Shown here in pieces: positions 35,037 through 44,250 of a stretch of DNA of 64,000 nt; position 1 is the first letter of the stretch; the number at the start of each line of letters is the position of its first letter. A model generated the notes under the pieces. It saw only the letters and a program-made list of their open reading frames with translations. It searched no databases and was not told the DNA's origin. The DNA comes from Aliiroseovarius sp. S1339 (GTDB taxonomy: Bacteria; Pseudomonadota; Alphaproteobacteria; Rhodobacterales; Rhodobacteraceae): NCBI RefSeq assembly GCF_023195695.1, contig NZ_JALPQG010000008.1, forward strand, positions 62,001-126,000, given 5' to 3'. Position numbers and translations under genes: made by a program.

Positions 35037-36428
35037 ATGGACGTCATCTTCCTATTTGCCATGGTCATCGGGTTTCTGATGATCGGCGTGCCGATTGCGG
35101 TCGCCCTTGGCATGAGCTCTATCATCTTCCTTCTGCTCTTTTCCGACACCTCGCTCGCGTCGGTCGCGCAGAGCTTTTATCAGGCCGAGGCCGGGCACTA
35201 TACGCTTCTGGCGATCCCGTTTTTCATTCTTGCCTCAAGCTTCATGTCCACGGGTGGCGTGGCGCAGCGGATCATCCGCTTTTCGATTGCCTGTGTGGGG
35301 CACTTCCGGGGCGGGCTGGCGATTGCGGGCGTCTTTGCCTGTATGCTGTTCGCCGCCCTGTCCGGGTCCAGCCCCGCGACCGTGGTTGCCATCGGGACAA
35401 TCGTCATCGCGGCGATGCGTCAGGTGGGCTACACCAAGGATTTTGCCGCAGGGGTCATCTGTAACGCTGGCACGTTGGGCATCCTGATCCCGCCATCCAT
35501 CGTGATGGTGGTCTATGCCTCTGCCGTCGAAGTGTCGGTTGGCCGCATGTTCCTGGCCGGCGTCATTCCCGGCATCATGGCCGGTGTCATGCTGATGATC
35601 GCGATCTATGTGATCGCCACGATCAAAGACATGCCAAAGGGTGATTTCGCAGGCTGGAAAGAGATCATCGCCAGCTTCTCAGACGCGCTTTGGGGTCTTT
35701 TGTTGATCGTGATCATCATGGTTGGCATCTACGGCATCCCCGGTGTCACCGGCGCGCTGTTCACCCCGACCGAGGCTGCGGCGGTTGCCTCCGTCTATGC
35801 CTTCGTGGTTGCCACATTCATCTATCGCGACATGGGGCCATTGGCGGATAAGGGCGACGGTAAGAAGTCGCTGTTGCAACGGCCGCAGGCGCTGTTGACC
35901 GCGTTCTTCCACCCCGACACGCGTCAAACACTGTTCGAGGCCGGGCGCCTGACCATCACGCTGATGTTCATCATCGCCAACGCGTTGATCCTGAAACACG
36001 TGCTGACCGATGAGCAAATTCCGCAGCAGATCGCCGGTGCGATGCTGTCGGCGGGCTTTGGCAAGATCATGTTCCTGATCATCGTGAACATCATCCTGCT
36101 GATTGGTGGGCAATTCATGGAGCCATCTGGTCTGATCGTGATTGTCGCCCCGCTGGTGTTCCCGATTGCCATCGAGCTGGGTGTCGACCCCATCCACCTA
36201 GGCATCATCATGGTGGTCAACATGGAGATCGGGATGATCACACCACCGGTCGGCCTGAACCTGTTCGTCACATCCGGGGTTGCCGGGATGCCCATGATGA
36301 AGGTGGTGAAGGCCGCATTGCCCTTCCTGGCCGTGCTGTTCGTGTTCCTGATCATGGTCACCTACATCCCGTTCCTGTCGACATGGCTGCCGACGACGCT
36401 GATGGGGCCAGAGATCATCACGAAATAA
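35037..36428 (+). CDS. dctM: DctM, TRAP transporter large permease subunit
   Basis: A 463-residue protein with about twelve membrane helices. Hallmarks are LAIPFFILASSFMSTGGVAQRI, LFAALSGSSPATVVAIG and NAGTLGILIPPSIVMVVYA, the ion-coupled transport core. It moves C4-dicarboxylates together with sodium or protons. The final gene of dctPQM; two hairpins follow at 36430-36461 and 36469-36500. Confidence 0.95.
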   Translation: MDVIFLFAMVIGFLMIGVPIAVALGMSSIIFLLLFSDTSLASVAQSFYQAEAGHYTLLAIPFFILASSFMSTGGVAQRIIRFSIACVGHFRGGLAIAGVFACMLFAALSGSSPATVVAIGTIVIAAMRQVGYTKDFAAGVICNAGTLGILIPPSIVMVVYASAVEVSVGRMFLAGVIPGIMAGVMLMIAIYVIATIKDMPKGDFAGWKEIIASFSDALWGLLLIVIIMVGIYGIPGVTGALFTPTEAAAVASVYAFVVATFIYRDMGPLADKGDGKKSLLQRPQALLTAFFHPDTRQTLFEAGRLTITLMFIIANALILKHVLTDEQIPQQIAGAMLSAGFGKIMFLIIVNIILLIGGQFMEPSGLIVIVAPLVFPIAIELGVDPIHLGIIMVVNMEIGMITPPVGLNLFVTSGVAGMPMMKVVKAALPFLAVLFVFLIMVTYIPFLSTWLPTTLMGPEIITK

Positions 36429-36429
36429 G

Positions 36430-36500
36430 AAAGGGCGGGCTGCAGACGCGGCCCACCCTTTACAACACAACGCCGGGCGTGATGCGCCCGGCGTTTACCG
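36430..36500 (+). terminator. Double hairpin terminator after dctM
   Basis: The first hairpin pairs AAAGGG with CCCTTT around a G/C-rich inner stem (36430-36461). The second is a perfect 11-pair stem AACGCCGGGCG / CGCCCGGCGTT (36469-36495) with a five-base loop and then TTACCGTTT. The following gene is convergent, so it may serve both strands. Confidence 0.75.
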
Positions 36501-36553
36501 TTTCACTCGCTACGCCTTTGGGTCTAGCAGCCAAAGGTTGCGAAACGCTGAAC

Positions 36554-36748
36554 TTAGTTTTTCAGCTTGCAGGTGTTGACCCCCAGCAGCGTGTAAAGGC
36601 CACAAAAGCCCAAGGCACCCGTTGCCAACGGTACGATACCGATCAGCGCCCAGATCGGGCCGCCTGCAAAGAAATACCAACCCAGCAGGGCAAGGCCGAT
36701 TACAACGCGCACGATGCGGTCAATGTTACCAGTGTTTGTCTTGAACAT
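36554..36748 (-). CDS. DUF2892 small membrane protein
   Basis: A 64-residue protein of two membrane helices, starting MFKTNTGNIDRIVRVVIG and reading GALGFCGLYTLLGVNTCKL, typical of the DUF2892/YgaP-type membrane domain. Similar domains are fused to rhodanese in E. coli YgaP; here no rhodanese is present. The two Cys in the C-terminal part are notable. GGAAAAGGAG precedes the ATG. A CRP-like palindrome 55-69 bases upstream and the neighbouring Crp/Fnr gene suggest control by that regulator. Confidence 0.85.
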   Translation of the reverse strand: MFKTNTGNIDRIVRVVIGLALLGWYFFAGGPIWALIGIVPLATGALGFCGLYTLLGVNTCKLKN

Positions 36749-36802
36749 GGTTTAGCTCCTTTTCCAGTTGCCTCACCTTACATATGGGGTGTCGCAAAGG
36801 CA

Positions 36803-36817
36803 TGTGACGTGGTCACA
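36803..36817 (-). promoter_or_regulatory. CRP/FNR-like palindrome upstream of the DUF2892 gene
   Basis: TGTGAC-GTG-GTCACA is a perfect six-base inverted repeat with a three-base spacer. It sits 55 bases before the DUF2892 start codon, between that gene and the stop of the Crp/Fnr gene on the same strand. Confidence 0.6.
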
Positions 36818-36828
36818 CAGAAAAAGGG

Positions 36829-37488
36829 TCAAAATGCCGCGCCTCGCACGACCTCGTTCAACGCTTTGCGGTTAAGGATCGTGACCGCGCCACGCTCGTG
36901 GCTCAGGCAGCCGGTCTGCGCCAACTTTTCAAGCCGCCGCGATACGACTTCGCGCGCGGTGCCGATGGCGGTTGCCATTTCGGCTTGGGTCATGTGCAGG
37001 CATCCGTCAGGGCCGGATCGGTCAAGGATCAGAGCGGCCAGACGCGCCTCGACAGACATAAAGGACACGTTCTCGATCAATTGCATCATCGACTGCATCC
37101 GGTCCGCAAACGCACCGAACACCAGCCGTCGAAAACCGGGCGAGCTGTCAAGCAGGGCAAAGAAAACGTCACGCGGGATCAGGACAAGGCGGGCCGGGGT
37201 TTCTGCCGTTGCCTCGGCCGTATAGGCGTCGCCACCCAGAAGGCCCAAGGTGGACTGAATGCAGCTTTGGCCCGGTGCCACGCGATAAAGCAGGATGTCG
37301 CGCCCATTGGGGCCGATCAGGTTTACATCCACCTGACCGGACAGCATCACAACGTAGCCTTTGACCGCTTCGCCCGGACAGAACAGCACAGCACCGCTTG
37401 GCACCTCGACAGGGGCAAGCGTGTCCAGAAGCGCGCGCGCGGGCGCTTCCAGACCAGCAATTTCGTCAGTGTCTTGTGTCCAGCTCAT
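36829..37488 (-). CDS. Crp/Fnr family transcriptional regulator
   Basis: A 219-residue regulator with an N-terminal cyclic-nucleotide-binding-like barrel (about 20-120), a long dimer helix, and a C-terminal winged helix with TQAEMATAIGTAREVVSRRLEKLAQ as the recognition helix region. No N-terminal four-cysteine FNR cluster is present, so iron-sulfur sensing is unlikely. It precedes the DUF2892 gene on the same strand by 80 bases, with a matching operator between them. Confidence 0.9.
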   Translation of the reverse strand: MSWTQDTDEIAGLEAPARALLDTLAPVEVPSGAVLFCPGEAVKGYVVMLSGQVDVNLIGPNGRDILLYRVAPGQSCIQSTLGLLGGDAYTAEATAETPARLVLIPRDVFFALLDSSPGFRRLVFGAFADRMQSMMQLIENVSFMSVEARLAALILDRSGPDGCLHMTQAEMATAIGTAREVVSRRLEKLAQTGCLSHERGAVTILNRKALNEVVRGAAF

Positions 37489-37513
37489 AGCGCTAGACTA
37501 GGCGGATTGAACC

Positions 37514-38386
37514 TTAGCTGCGACCGCGTTTTTCAAACCGCGGCAACATGGCGGAAAAGTCCATGCCCTTGCCGTCTTCATCTTCGACGAATTGGGTGTA
37601 AAGCGCGGTTGCGGCTTGGCCCAGCGGAGTGTCGGCGTCGGCCGCTTCTGCTGCTTGCTGGCTCAGGCGCAGGTCTTTCAGCATCAATTCGGCTGCGAAA
37701 CCGGGTTTGTAGTCGTTATCGGCGGGGGATTGCGGACCAACACCGGGGGCCGGGCAGTAGGCGTTCATCGACCAGCTATAGCCCGACGAGGTGGACACGA
37801 CATCGAACATCTTCTGGCGGTCCAGTCCCAGCTTGTCGGCCAGCGCAAAGGCTTCGCAAGTGCCAATCATGGTGATGCCGAGGATCATGTTGTTGCAGAT
37901 CTTTGCCGCCTGACCCGCGCCGCTGTCACCGCAATGCACGGCTTTCTGACCCATGATGTCAAACAGCGGGTCGGCCTTGGCAAAAGCTTCCGCCGAGCCG
38001 CCCGCCATGAAGGTCAGCGTGCCGCCGGAGGCACCACCGACGCCGCCGGACACCGGCGCGTCGACAGGCAGTAGCCCGGCGTTGGTTGCTTGTTCGGCCA
38101 CGACGCGGGCGCTTTCCACGTCTACGGTCGAGCAGTCGACGAACGCGGTGCCCTTGTCCATCGCCGGAACGATCTCGTTCGCCACTGCGCGCAGGATTTG
38201 GCCGTTGGGCAGCATGGTGATCACCACGTCCTGACCTTTGGCGGCCTCGGCCCCAGATGCGGCCATGGTGACGCCGTCGATATCGACCGGCGCCATGTCA
38301 AAGCCCGTGACCTCGTGGCCAGCCTTGGCAAGGTTCGCGGCCATTGGGCCACCCATGTTACCCAGTCCGATAAATCCGATTTTCAT
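37514..38386 (-). CDS. mmsB: 3-Hydroxyisobutyrate dehydrogenase MmsB
   Basis: A 290-residue NAD-dependent beta-hydroxyacid dehydrogenase. The Rossmann motif GLGNMGGPMA is at 7-16, and DAPVSGGVGGASGGTL is the substrate-binding block; MILGITMIGTCEAFALADKLGLD carries the catalytic lysine region. It oxidises 3-hydroxyisobutyrate to methylmalonate semialdehyde in valine degradation. AAGGAG precedes the ATG at 38386. It follows the hydrolase gene by 11 bases on the minus strand. Confidence 0.93.
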   Translation of the reverse strand: MKIGFIGLGNMGGPMAANLAKAGHEVTGFDMAPVDIDGVTMAASGAEAAKGQDVVITMLPNGQILRAVANEIVPAMDKGTAFVDCSTVDVESARVVAEQATNAGLLPVDAPVSGGVGGASGGTLTFMAGGSAEAFAKADPLFDIMGQKAVHCGDSGAGQAAKICNNMILGITMIGTCEAFALADKLGLDRQKMFDVVSTSSGYSWSMNAYCPAPGVGPQSPADNDYKPGFAAELMLKDLRLSQQAAEAADADTPLGQAATALYTQFVEDEDGKGMDFSAMLPRFEKRGRS

Positions 38387-38397
38387 GGCAGGTCTCC

Positions 38398-39426
38398 TTA
38401 AAATGTCAGTTCGTTGTCGCCCAGCGGGGCCAACATGGCCGCGACAGCAGATGCGGGCAGGGTGTTCAGATCGTGTTTCCAATTGGGCGTGCGGTCCTTG
38501 TCGATCACGGCGGCGCGGATGCCCTCCATCAGGTCAGACTGCTCCAGCGCGCGATAGACAAAACGGTATTCAAGCTGCAACGAAGGGCGCACGTCATAGG
38601 TGGTCGACAGGCGATGCGTTATTTCGACCGTGCAGGCCATCGACAGGGGCGAGTTGCGGCCCAGAAGCTCCAGCGTGTTAGTGGCGAAGACGCTGTCCTC
38701 TGCCTTCAGCGAGGCGACAATTTCGCCCAGACTGCCGCCGCCGAAATGCGCGTCGATCATTGGCTGCATCGCCGACAGGTTGCCGGGGATCGCCGGGATC
38801 GCAGCCTCATCAATGTGGCTTGGGTCGCCGGTGCGGATCAGCTCCGCCTTTAGCGCGGGCCATTCGGCTTGCCGGATCACATAATCCGCAAACCCCGCAT
38901 GGATCGCATCGCCCGGTGCCATGCGCGCACCGGTCATGCCGATATATTCGCCCAATCGCCCCGGCGCGTGTGCCAAGATCAGCGAGCCACCCACATCCGG
39001 CACAAGCCCGATACCACATTCCGGCATCGCCATGCGCGACGATCGCGCCATGATCCGGTGCGAGGCGTGGCACCCAAGGCCCACGCCACCGCCCATGGTG
39101 AAGCCTTGCATGAAGCTGACAACCGGTTTGGGAAACTCGAACAGCCGCGCATTCATCCGGTATTCGTCGCGCCAGAAATTCTGCGCGCGGGTGGGATCGC
39201 CGGACTGGCCGATCTCGTAAATCTCGCGGATGTCGCCACCCGCACAGAAGGCCCTGTCGCCCTCGGCGTCGATCAGGATCAGCGCGACCTCGTCGTCGTC
39301 GATCCAGTCGATCAGGGCCGCATCAATCGCCAGACACATATCATAGGACAGCGCGTTCAGGGTCTCGGGGCGGGTCAGGGTGATCCGCCCGGCTTTGCCT
39401 TCTTTCCGGATCGAGATGTCAGACAT
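38398..39426 (-). CDS. 3-Hydroxyisobutyryl-CoA hydrolase (enoyl-CoA hydratase family)
   Basis: A 342-residue crotonase-fold protein starting MSDISIRKEGKAGRITLTRPETLNALS. GDRAFCAGGDIREIYEIGQSG and VSFMQGFTMGGGVGLGCHASH are the oxyanion-hole blocks, and a Glu in PECGIGLVPDVGGSL is catalytic in the hydrolase type. It splits 3-hydroxyisobutyryl-CoA in valine degradation. Its start overlaps the acyl-CoA dehydrogenase stop by one base (TGATG). Confidence 0.9.
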   Translation of the reverse strand: MSDISIRKEGKAGRITLTRPETLNALSYDMCLAIDAALIDWIDDDEVALILIDAEGDRAFCAGGDIREIYEIGQSGDPTRAQNFWRDEYRMNARLFEFPKPVVSFMQGFTMGGGVGLGCHASHRIMARSSRMAMPECGIGLVPDVGGSLILAHAPGRLGEYIGMTGARMAPGDAIHAGFADYVIRQAEWPALKAELIRTGDPSHIDEAAIPAIPGNLSAMQPMIDAHFGGGSLGEIVASLKAEDSVFATNTLELLGRNSPLSMACTVEITHRLSTTYDVRPSLQLEYRFVYRALEQSDLMEGIRAAVIDKDRTPNWKHDLNTLPASAVAAMLAPLGDNELTF

Positions 39427-40577
39427 CAGCCGCGGTCGCGTTCGGCCAGCAATTGACGGGCGACGATCAGGCGCATGATCTCGTTGGTGCCTTCCAGAAT
39501 CTGGTGCACGCGCAAATCGCGCACGATCTTCTCGATCCCGTAATCGGACAGGTAACCATAGCCGCCATGCAGTTGCAGGCAGCCATTGGCCACGTCAAAG
39601 GCCGCGTCCGTCACCATCAGCTTGGCCATGGCGCAGAATTTCGAGGCATCCGGTGCTTTGTTGTCCAGCTTCCACGCCGCCTGACGCAGGAATGTGCGCG
39701 ACGCCTGCAGGCGGGTTTCGTATTCCGCCAGCTTGAATTGCAACGCCTGAAATTGGTCGATGGTTTTGCCAAACGCTTTGCGCTCGCCCATATATTGCAG
39801 GGTCAGGTCCAGTGCCTTTTGCGCGCCGCCAAGCGCACCTGCCGAGATGTTGAGCCGCCCACCATCAAGCCCGGCCATTGCATAGACAAAGCCTTTGCCT
39901 TCTTCGCCCAGCAGGTTTTCGTGCGGCACGGCGCAATCGTCGAACTGCACCTGGCTGGTCGGCTGCGCCTTCCAGCCCATCTTGCGCTCATTCGCGCCAA
40001 AGCTCAGGCCGGGGGTGCCGTCTTCGACAATCACGGTGGAAATGCCCTTGGGACCATCTTCGCCTGTGCGGCACATGGTGACATAGACGTCGGAATAATT
40101 GCCGCCGGAAATGAACGCCTTGTTGCCGGTCAGCACATAGCTGTCATTGGTCTTCTGCGCGCGGGTTTTCAGTGCCGCCGCATCCGAGCCGGAACCGGGT
40201 TCGGTCAGGCAGTAAGAGAACACTTTTTCCATCGAACAAAGCGACGGCAACCATTTCTGCTTGTCTTCTTCCTTGCCGAACTTGTCGATCATGCCGCCGC
40301 ACATGTTGTGGATCGACAGGAACGACCCGATCGCGGGGTCGGCCATGGCAAGCGCTTCAAAGACCAAGGTCGCGTCCAGTCGCGTCAAGCCCGAGCCGCC
40401 ATATTCTTCGCTGACATAAATGCCGCCAAATCCCAGCTCGGCCAGTTGTGGCCACAACTCTTTCGGGATGCTTTCCTCGGCCTCCCATTTCTCGGAATAG
40501 GGGGCGATGTGTTCTTCGCCAAATCCCTTTGCCATATCGAAAATGAGGGTTTGTTCCTCGGAAAGCGCGAAATCCAT
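39426..40577 (-). CDS. Acyl-CoA dehydrogenase, isobutyryl-CoA type by context
   Basis: A 383-residue flavoprotein dehydrogenase starting MDFALSEEQTLIFDMAKGF. It shows AYCLTEPGSGSDAAALKT-like FAD-binding block, SGGNYSDVYVTMCRT, and the C-terminal GYGYLSDYGIEKIVRDLRVHQILEGTNEIMRLIV. The catalytic Glu is in this last region. Context with mmsB and the hydrolase indicates isobutyryl-CoA; short branched acyl-CoA is an alternative. I use the ATG at 40577. It opens the minus-strand operon. Confidence 0.9.
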   Translation of the reverse strand: MDFALSEEQTLIFDMAKGFGEEHIAPYSEKWEAEESIPKELWPQLAELGFGGIYVSEEYGGSGLTRLDATLVFEALAMADPAIGSFLSIHNMCGGMIDKFGKEEDKQKWLPSLCSMEKVFSYCLTEPGSGSDAAALKTRAQKTNDSYVLTGNKAFISGGNYSDVYVTMCRTGEDGPKGISTVIVEDGTPGLSFGANERKMGWKAQPTSQVQFDDCAVPHENLLGEEGKGFVYAMAGLDGGRLNISAGALGGAQKALDLTLQYMGERKAFGKTIDQFQALQFKLAEYETRLQASRTFLRQAAWKLDNKAPDASKFCAMAKLMVTDAAFDVANGCLQLHGGYGYLSDYGIEKIVRDLRVHQILEGTNEIMRLIVARQLLAERDRG

Positions 40578-40710
40578 GTATCTCTCCCGTCCACGTGTTT
40601 GCGGATACGTTATGGCGCAATTCTTACAGGAGTTTTTCAAGGCAGGGCAGAGTTCCGTCGCGTCGCAAATTGCCGCTAGGTCACTTCGGATACGCGTGTC
40701 AGAGGGCAGG

Positions 40711-41844
40711 TTAGAGGTCGGCGTGGAATTCGTCGATCAAGTGACGCACAACATCCTGAAGGGCCTGCTCTTTCGGTTTTTCCGCCTGAATGCTGTCGTG
40801 ATAGACTGCGCGTTGGCGATCCGACGATATGCCGGTCGTCAGGATGCTGCGCGCGGCCTCGACTTCGGCTAAGCAGCCAAGGGCCTCTGCGTCTTGTTCA
40901 ATCAGATGAAACATATCTTTCAGAAGCTGTTCGAAATCGACAATCTCGCCTACGCCAAAGTCGATCAATCCGCCGCTTACGCCATATCGCTGCGCGCGCC
41001 ACCGGTTTTCAGCCACAAGGAAATTGTCATAAAGCCGCCAGCGTTGGTTCTTGGCTTTCAGTCGCCACAACATGCGCGACAGGCATTGGGTTAGCGCCGC
41101 CAGACTGACCGTGTGTTCCAGCCGGGGCTGCACATCGCAGATACGCGATTCGATTGTCGGAAAGCGTGATGAGGGGCGCAAATCCCACCAGATTTTCGAG
41201 CTATCCTCAATGACGCCGATATCGACCAGCGCCTGCACCGAGCGTTCAAATTCAGACCAGCCAGACAAATGCGGCGGAAGGCCAGTGCGGGGCAGGTTGT
41301 CAAAGACGGTCAACCGATAGGATGCAAGCCCGGTGTCATCGCCCTGCCAAAAGGGCGAGCTGCCGGACAAGGCCAGAAGATGGGGCAGGAAATAGCTAAG
41401 CTGGCTGACCAGATCGATCCGTGTGTCCGGGTCGGGTATGCCGACATGAACATGCATGCCGCAGATCAACATCCGGCGCACAACCCCGGCCAGATCGCGT
41501 TTCAGGTCATTGTAACGGTCCTTGTCGACATGGTGCTGTTCTTTCCAATCCCCAAAAGGGTGGCATGAGGCGGCAATGGGGGACAGCCCATAACTTGCCG
41601 CATGTTTTGACACCGTCGCGCGCAGGCGCTTCAGGTCATCGCGCGCCTCTGAGACATTGGCGCAGACATGGGTTCCGATTTCGATCTGGCATTGCAGGAA
41701 TTCCGGACTGACCTGGCCTTCAAGCTCGGCCTTGCAATCCTCCATCAATCGATCAGGCGCGCGAGCAAGGGCGCAACTGTCGCGGTCGACCAGCAAGTAT
41801 TCTTCTTCGACACCGATTGAAAACGGCGGTTCCTGCAGGGCCAT
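40711..41844 (-). CDS. Carboxylate-amine ligase of the YbdK/GCS2 family
   Basis: A 377-residue member of the glutamate-cysteine ligase type 2 fold, starting [41 protein letters not shown] and [11 protein letters not shown] carry metal and substrate residues, and [22 protein letters not shown] is the conserved region. YbdK has weak gamma-glutamyl ligase activity in E. coli; the real substrate is unknown. It lies between the acyl-CoA dehydrogenase gene and a small hypothetical gene and is divergent from the latter by 190 bases. Confidence 0.88.
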   Translation of the reverse strand: MALQEPPFSIGVEEEYLLVDRDSCALARAPDRLMEDCKAELEGQVSPEFLQCQIEIGTHVCANVSEARDDLKRLRATVSKHAASYGLSPIAASCHPFGDWKEQHHVDKDRYNDLKRDLAGVVRRMLICGMHVHVGIPDPDTRIDLVSQLSYFLPHLLALSGSSPFWQGDDTGLASYRLTVFDNLPRTGLPPHLSGWSEFERSVQALVDIGVIEDSSKIWWDLRPSSRFPTIESRICDVQPRLEHTVSLAALTQCLSRMLWRLKAKNQRWRLYDNFLVAENRWRAQRYGVSGGLIDFGVGEIVDFEQLLKDMFHLIEQDAEALGCLAEVEAARSILTTGISSDRQRAVYHDSIQAEKPKEQALQDVVRHLIDEFHADL

Positions 41845-42035
41845 GGCGTGTCCTTTCGGTCGTGTCTTGTCGATGCCAGCTTTGCATCAAAAGGGAAGTG
41901 CGACAAGCATCAGGCAAGACGAGAGGCAGCGGTGTCAGACACACCGCCCAAAATGACAATTTCACTTTGAATGTTGACCTTAGGTAAAGATGCGGCTTTG
42001 TTTGAGGTGGCGATTTCGCGCCGAGGTTGAACAAA

Positions 42036-42470
42036 ATGCATACTGCCACCTTTTTCGATGACCATAATCTTTTGTTTGTCAGCTGCTCTGAACACATCCA
42101 TTTCGCAAGTCTAACGGCGCGGATTGCCGAGTGGATCATCACCATCGACGCCCCCGATGACCGGTTGGTATTGGTTGATTTGCGGCGATTGCGCACGATT
42201 GACCGCCCCACGGATGGAACGGACGAGTATGTGAAACTGCAACGGAAACTGTCGCAGGACTACCGTCCGGCCCGCAAATTGGCTCTGCTTGCCACCCGAC
42301 CCGAGACTTTTGTGCTGGCGCGGATGTTCGAACAATCGGCGCAGGATCAATTGCCAACCGAGATTGATGTGTTCCGCAGCGGGTCGGACGCGCTTGCTTT
42401 TTTGGGTATATGCGCCGATGACGTGGATGATTTCATCAAATCACTGGGTTTGGGGCAGAAATTGGGCTGA
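42036..42470 (+). CDS. Hypothetical protein, possible SpoIIAA/STAS-like fold
   Basis: A 144-residue protein, ATG at 42036 preceded by GAGGTTGAACAAA. It reads LLFVSCSEHIHFASLTARIAEWI, LVLVDLRRLRTID, KLALLATRPETFVLARMFEQSA and FRSGSDALAFLGI, an alternation of strands and helices like the SpoIIAA-like family (PF11964), but this is an inference from pattern only. A TTG at 42027 would add three residues. Gene neighbours do not suggest a role. A bidirectional terminator at 42483-42501 follows. Confidence 0.6.
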   Translation: MHTATFFDDHNLLFVSCSEHIHFASLTARIAEWIITIDAPDDRLVLVDLRRLRTIDRPTDGTDEYVKLQRKLSQDYRPARKLALLATRPETFVLARMFEQSAQDQLPTEIDVFRSGSDALAFLGICADDVDDFIKSLGLGQKLG

Positions 42471-42482
42471 CCCAAAAAAATA

Positions 42483-42508
42483 CCCCGGCGGAAAGCCGGG
42501 GCAATTCG
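42483..42508. terminator. Bidirectional terminator between hypothetical gene and mmsA
   Basis: CCCCGGC-GGAAA-GCCGGGG is a perfect seven-pair stem with runs of T or A on both sides; the convergent genes end 13 and 32 bases away. Confidence 0.75.
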
Positions 42509-42532
42509 TTTTTTCTGATCAGAAATGGTGGA

Positions 42533-44032
42533 TCAGTCCATCGCTTTGAAGTTGAACTCGCCACCTTCTCGGATGCCTGAGGGCCAGCGCGATGTCACGG
42601 TTTTTGTGCGCGTATAAAACTTGAACGCGTCCGGACCGTGCTGGTTCAGATCGCCAAAGCCGGATTTTTTCCAGCCGCCAAAGGTGTGATAGGCTAGCGG
42701 AACCGGGATCGGCACGTTGATGCCGACCATGCCGATGTTGATCCGGTTGGCGAAGTCACGCGCGGTGTCACCGTCGCGGGTGAAGATCGCTGTGCCGTTG
42801 CCATACTCATGGTCCATGGCGTGGCCGATGGCCTCTTCGTAATTTTGGGCGCGTACCATGGACAGGACCGGGCCGAAGATCTCGGTCTTGTAGATGTCCA
42901 TGTCTGTGGTCACGCGGTCGAACAGGTGTGGGCCAACGAAAAACCCGTCTTCATAACCTTGCAGTTTGAAATCGCGGCTATCGACCACCAAATCGGCACC
43001 TTGTTCGACACCGGTGTTGATCAGTCGCAGGATATTTTCCTTGGCGGCTGCGGTCACAACAGGTCCGTAGTCCACATCGTCGCCAGCGGTATAGGGCGCG
43101 ACCTTTAGCTTCTCGATGCGGGGCACAAGCGCGTCGCGCAGGCGGTCGGCAGTTTCTTCGCCCACCGGCACTGCAACCGAAATCGCCATGCAGCGTTCGC
43201 CAGCCGCGCCGAAACCGGCACCGATCAGTGCGTCGGCGGCCTGTTCGATATCCGCGTCTGGCATGACGATCATGTGGTTTTTTGCACCGCCAAAGCATTG
43301 CGCGCGTTTCCCGTTCGCCGTAGCGCGCGAGTAGATGTAATGCGCGATCGGGGTCGAGCCGACAAAGGCCACGCCCTGAATGGTCTCGTTGTCCAGGATC
43401 GCGTCGACCGCGTCCTTGTCGCCGTTGACGACTTGAAGCACGCCGTCAGGAAGGCCAGCTTCTTTACACAGCGCAGCCAGCATCAAGGGCACTGAGGGGT
43501 CACGCTCGGACGGTTTCAGGATCATAGCGTTGCCTGCGGCCAGCGCAGGCCCCATGCCCCAGAGCGGGATCATGGCGGGGAAGTTGAACGGGGTGATCGA
43601 GGCAACAACACCCAAGGGCTGACGCATGGAATACATGTCGATGCCGGGGCCAGCTGAGTCGGTGAACTCACCCTTCATCATCTGGGCGGCGCCAATGCAG
43701 TATTCGATGACCTCTAGCCCACGCTGAACGTCGCCCTTGGCGTCGGGGATGGTTTTGCCATGCTCGCGCGACAGCGCTTCGGCCAGCTTGTCCATGTCGC
43801 GGTTCAGCAAGTGAACCAACGCCATCATGACGCGGCCACGCTTCTGCGGGTTGGTAGCGCCCCACGCCTTTTGCGCTTCGGCGGCCTTTGCGACGGCGTC
43901 GTCCATTTCGGCCTGTGAAGCCAGTGCGACCTTTGCCTGCACCTCGCCGGTGGCGGGGTTGAAAACGTCTGCCGTGCGGCCCGATGTGCCGTCGACCATC
44001 TGGCCGTTGATCCAATGTCCAAGTGTCTTCAT
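42533..44032 (-). CDS. mmsA: Methylmalonate-semialdehyde dehydrogenase (CoA-acylating) MmsA
   Basis: A 499-residue aldehyde dehydrogenase family member that makes propionyl-CoA from methylmalonate semialdehyde, ending valine degradation. The catalytic Cys281 is in GAAGERCMAISVAVPVG. NAD-binding FVGSTPIAHYIYSRA and the segment PFNFPAMIPLWGMGPALAAGN are typical. It is separated from mmsB and its partners by the YbdK and hypothetical genes, and is divergent from a LysR gene, with an 18-base palindrome between. Confidence 0.94.
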   Translation of the reverse strand: MKTLGHWINGQMVDGTSGRTADVFNPATGEVQAKVALASQAEMDDAVAKAAEAQKAWGATNPQKRGRVMMALVHLLNRDMDKLAEALSREHGKTIPDAKGDVQRGLEVIEYCIGAAQMMKGEFTDSAGPGIDMYSMRQPLGVVASITPFNFPAMIPLWGMGPALAAGNAMILKPSERDPSVPLMLAALCKEAGLPDGVLQVVNGDKDAVDAILDNETIQGVAFVGSTPIAHYIYSRATANGKRAQCFGGAKNHMIVMPDADIEQAADALIGAGFGAAGERCMAISVAVPVGEETADRLRDALVPRIEKLKVAPYTAGDDVDYGPVVTAAAKENILRLINTGVEQGADLVVDSRDFKLQGYEDGFFVGPHLFDRVTTDMDIYKTEIFGPVLSMVRAQNYEEAIGHAMDHEYGNGTAIFTRDGDTARDFANRINIGMVGINVPIPVPLAYHTFGGWKKSGFGDLNQHGPDAFKFYTRTKTVTSRWPSGIREGGEFNFKAMD

Positions 44033-44107
44033 GGTAATTCTCCCATCATTTCGCGGTCAGGATAACCTTGCATATATGCTGGGAAAAGGGGCAGTTTTTC
44101 AAAAGGG

Positions 44108-44125
44108 TTTTGCAAATTTGCAAAA
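44108..44125. promoter_or_regulatory. 18-base perfect palindrome between mmsA and lysR
   Basis: TTTTGCAAATTTGCAAAA reads the same on both strands and contains T-N11-A spacing expected for LysR family boxes. It lies 75 bases upstream of mmsA and 125 bases upstream of the divergent LysR gene. Confidence 0.65.
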
Positions 44126-44185
44126 TGGATGATGAAGGGTGGGGTGCCACCATGCGCCCTTCGGTGCGTGGAGGGCGGTTCGGAT

Positions 44186-44220
44186 GCCTCCGGCGGGGAT
44201 ATTTTGAGGCAGAAGAAGAG
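44186..44220. repeat. Short GCCTCCGGCGGGG-type intergenic element
   Basis: GCCTCCGGCGGGGATATTTT followed by GAGGC and AGAAGAAGAG. The GCCTC/GAGGC ends form a short inverted repeat. Similar stretches are familiar from Rhodobacterales intergenic regions; the match here is from memory, without a search. It precedes the LysR gene start by about 30 bases. Confidence 0.35.
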
Positions 44221-44250
44221 GTTGCGACGTGATTGCGGAAAGGGCTGTAG

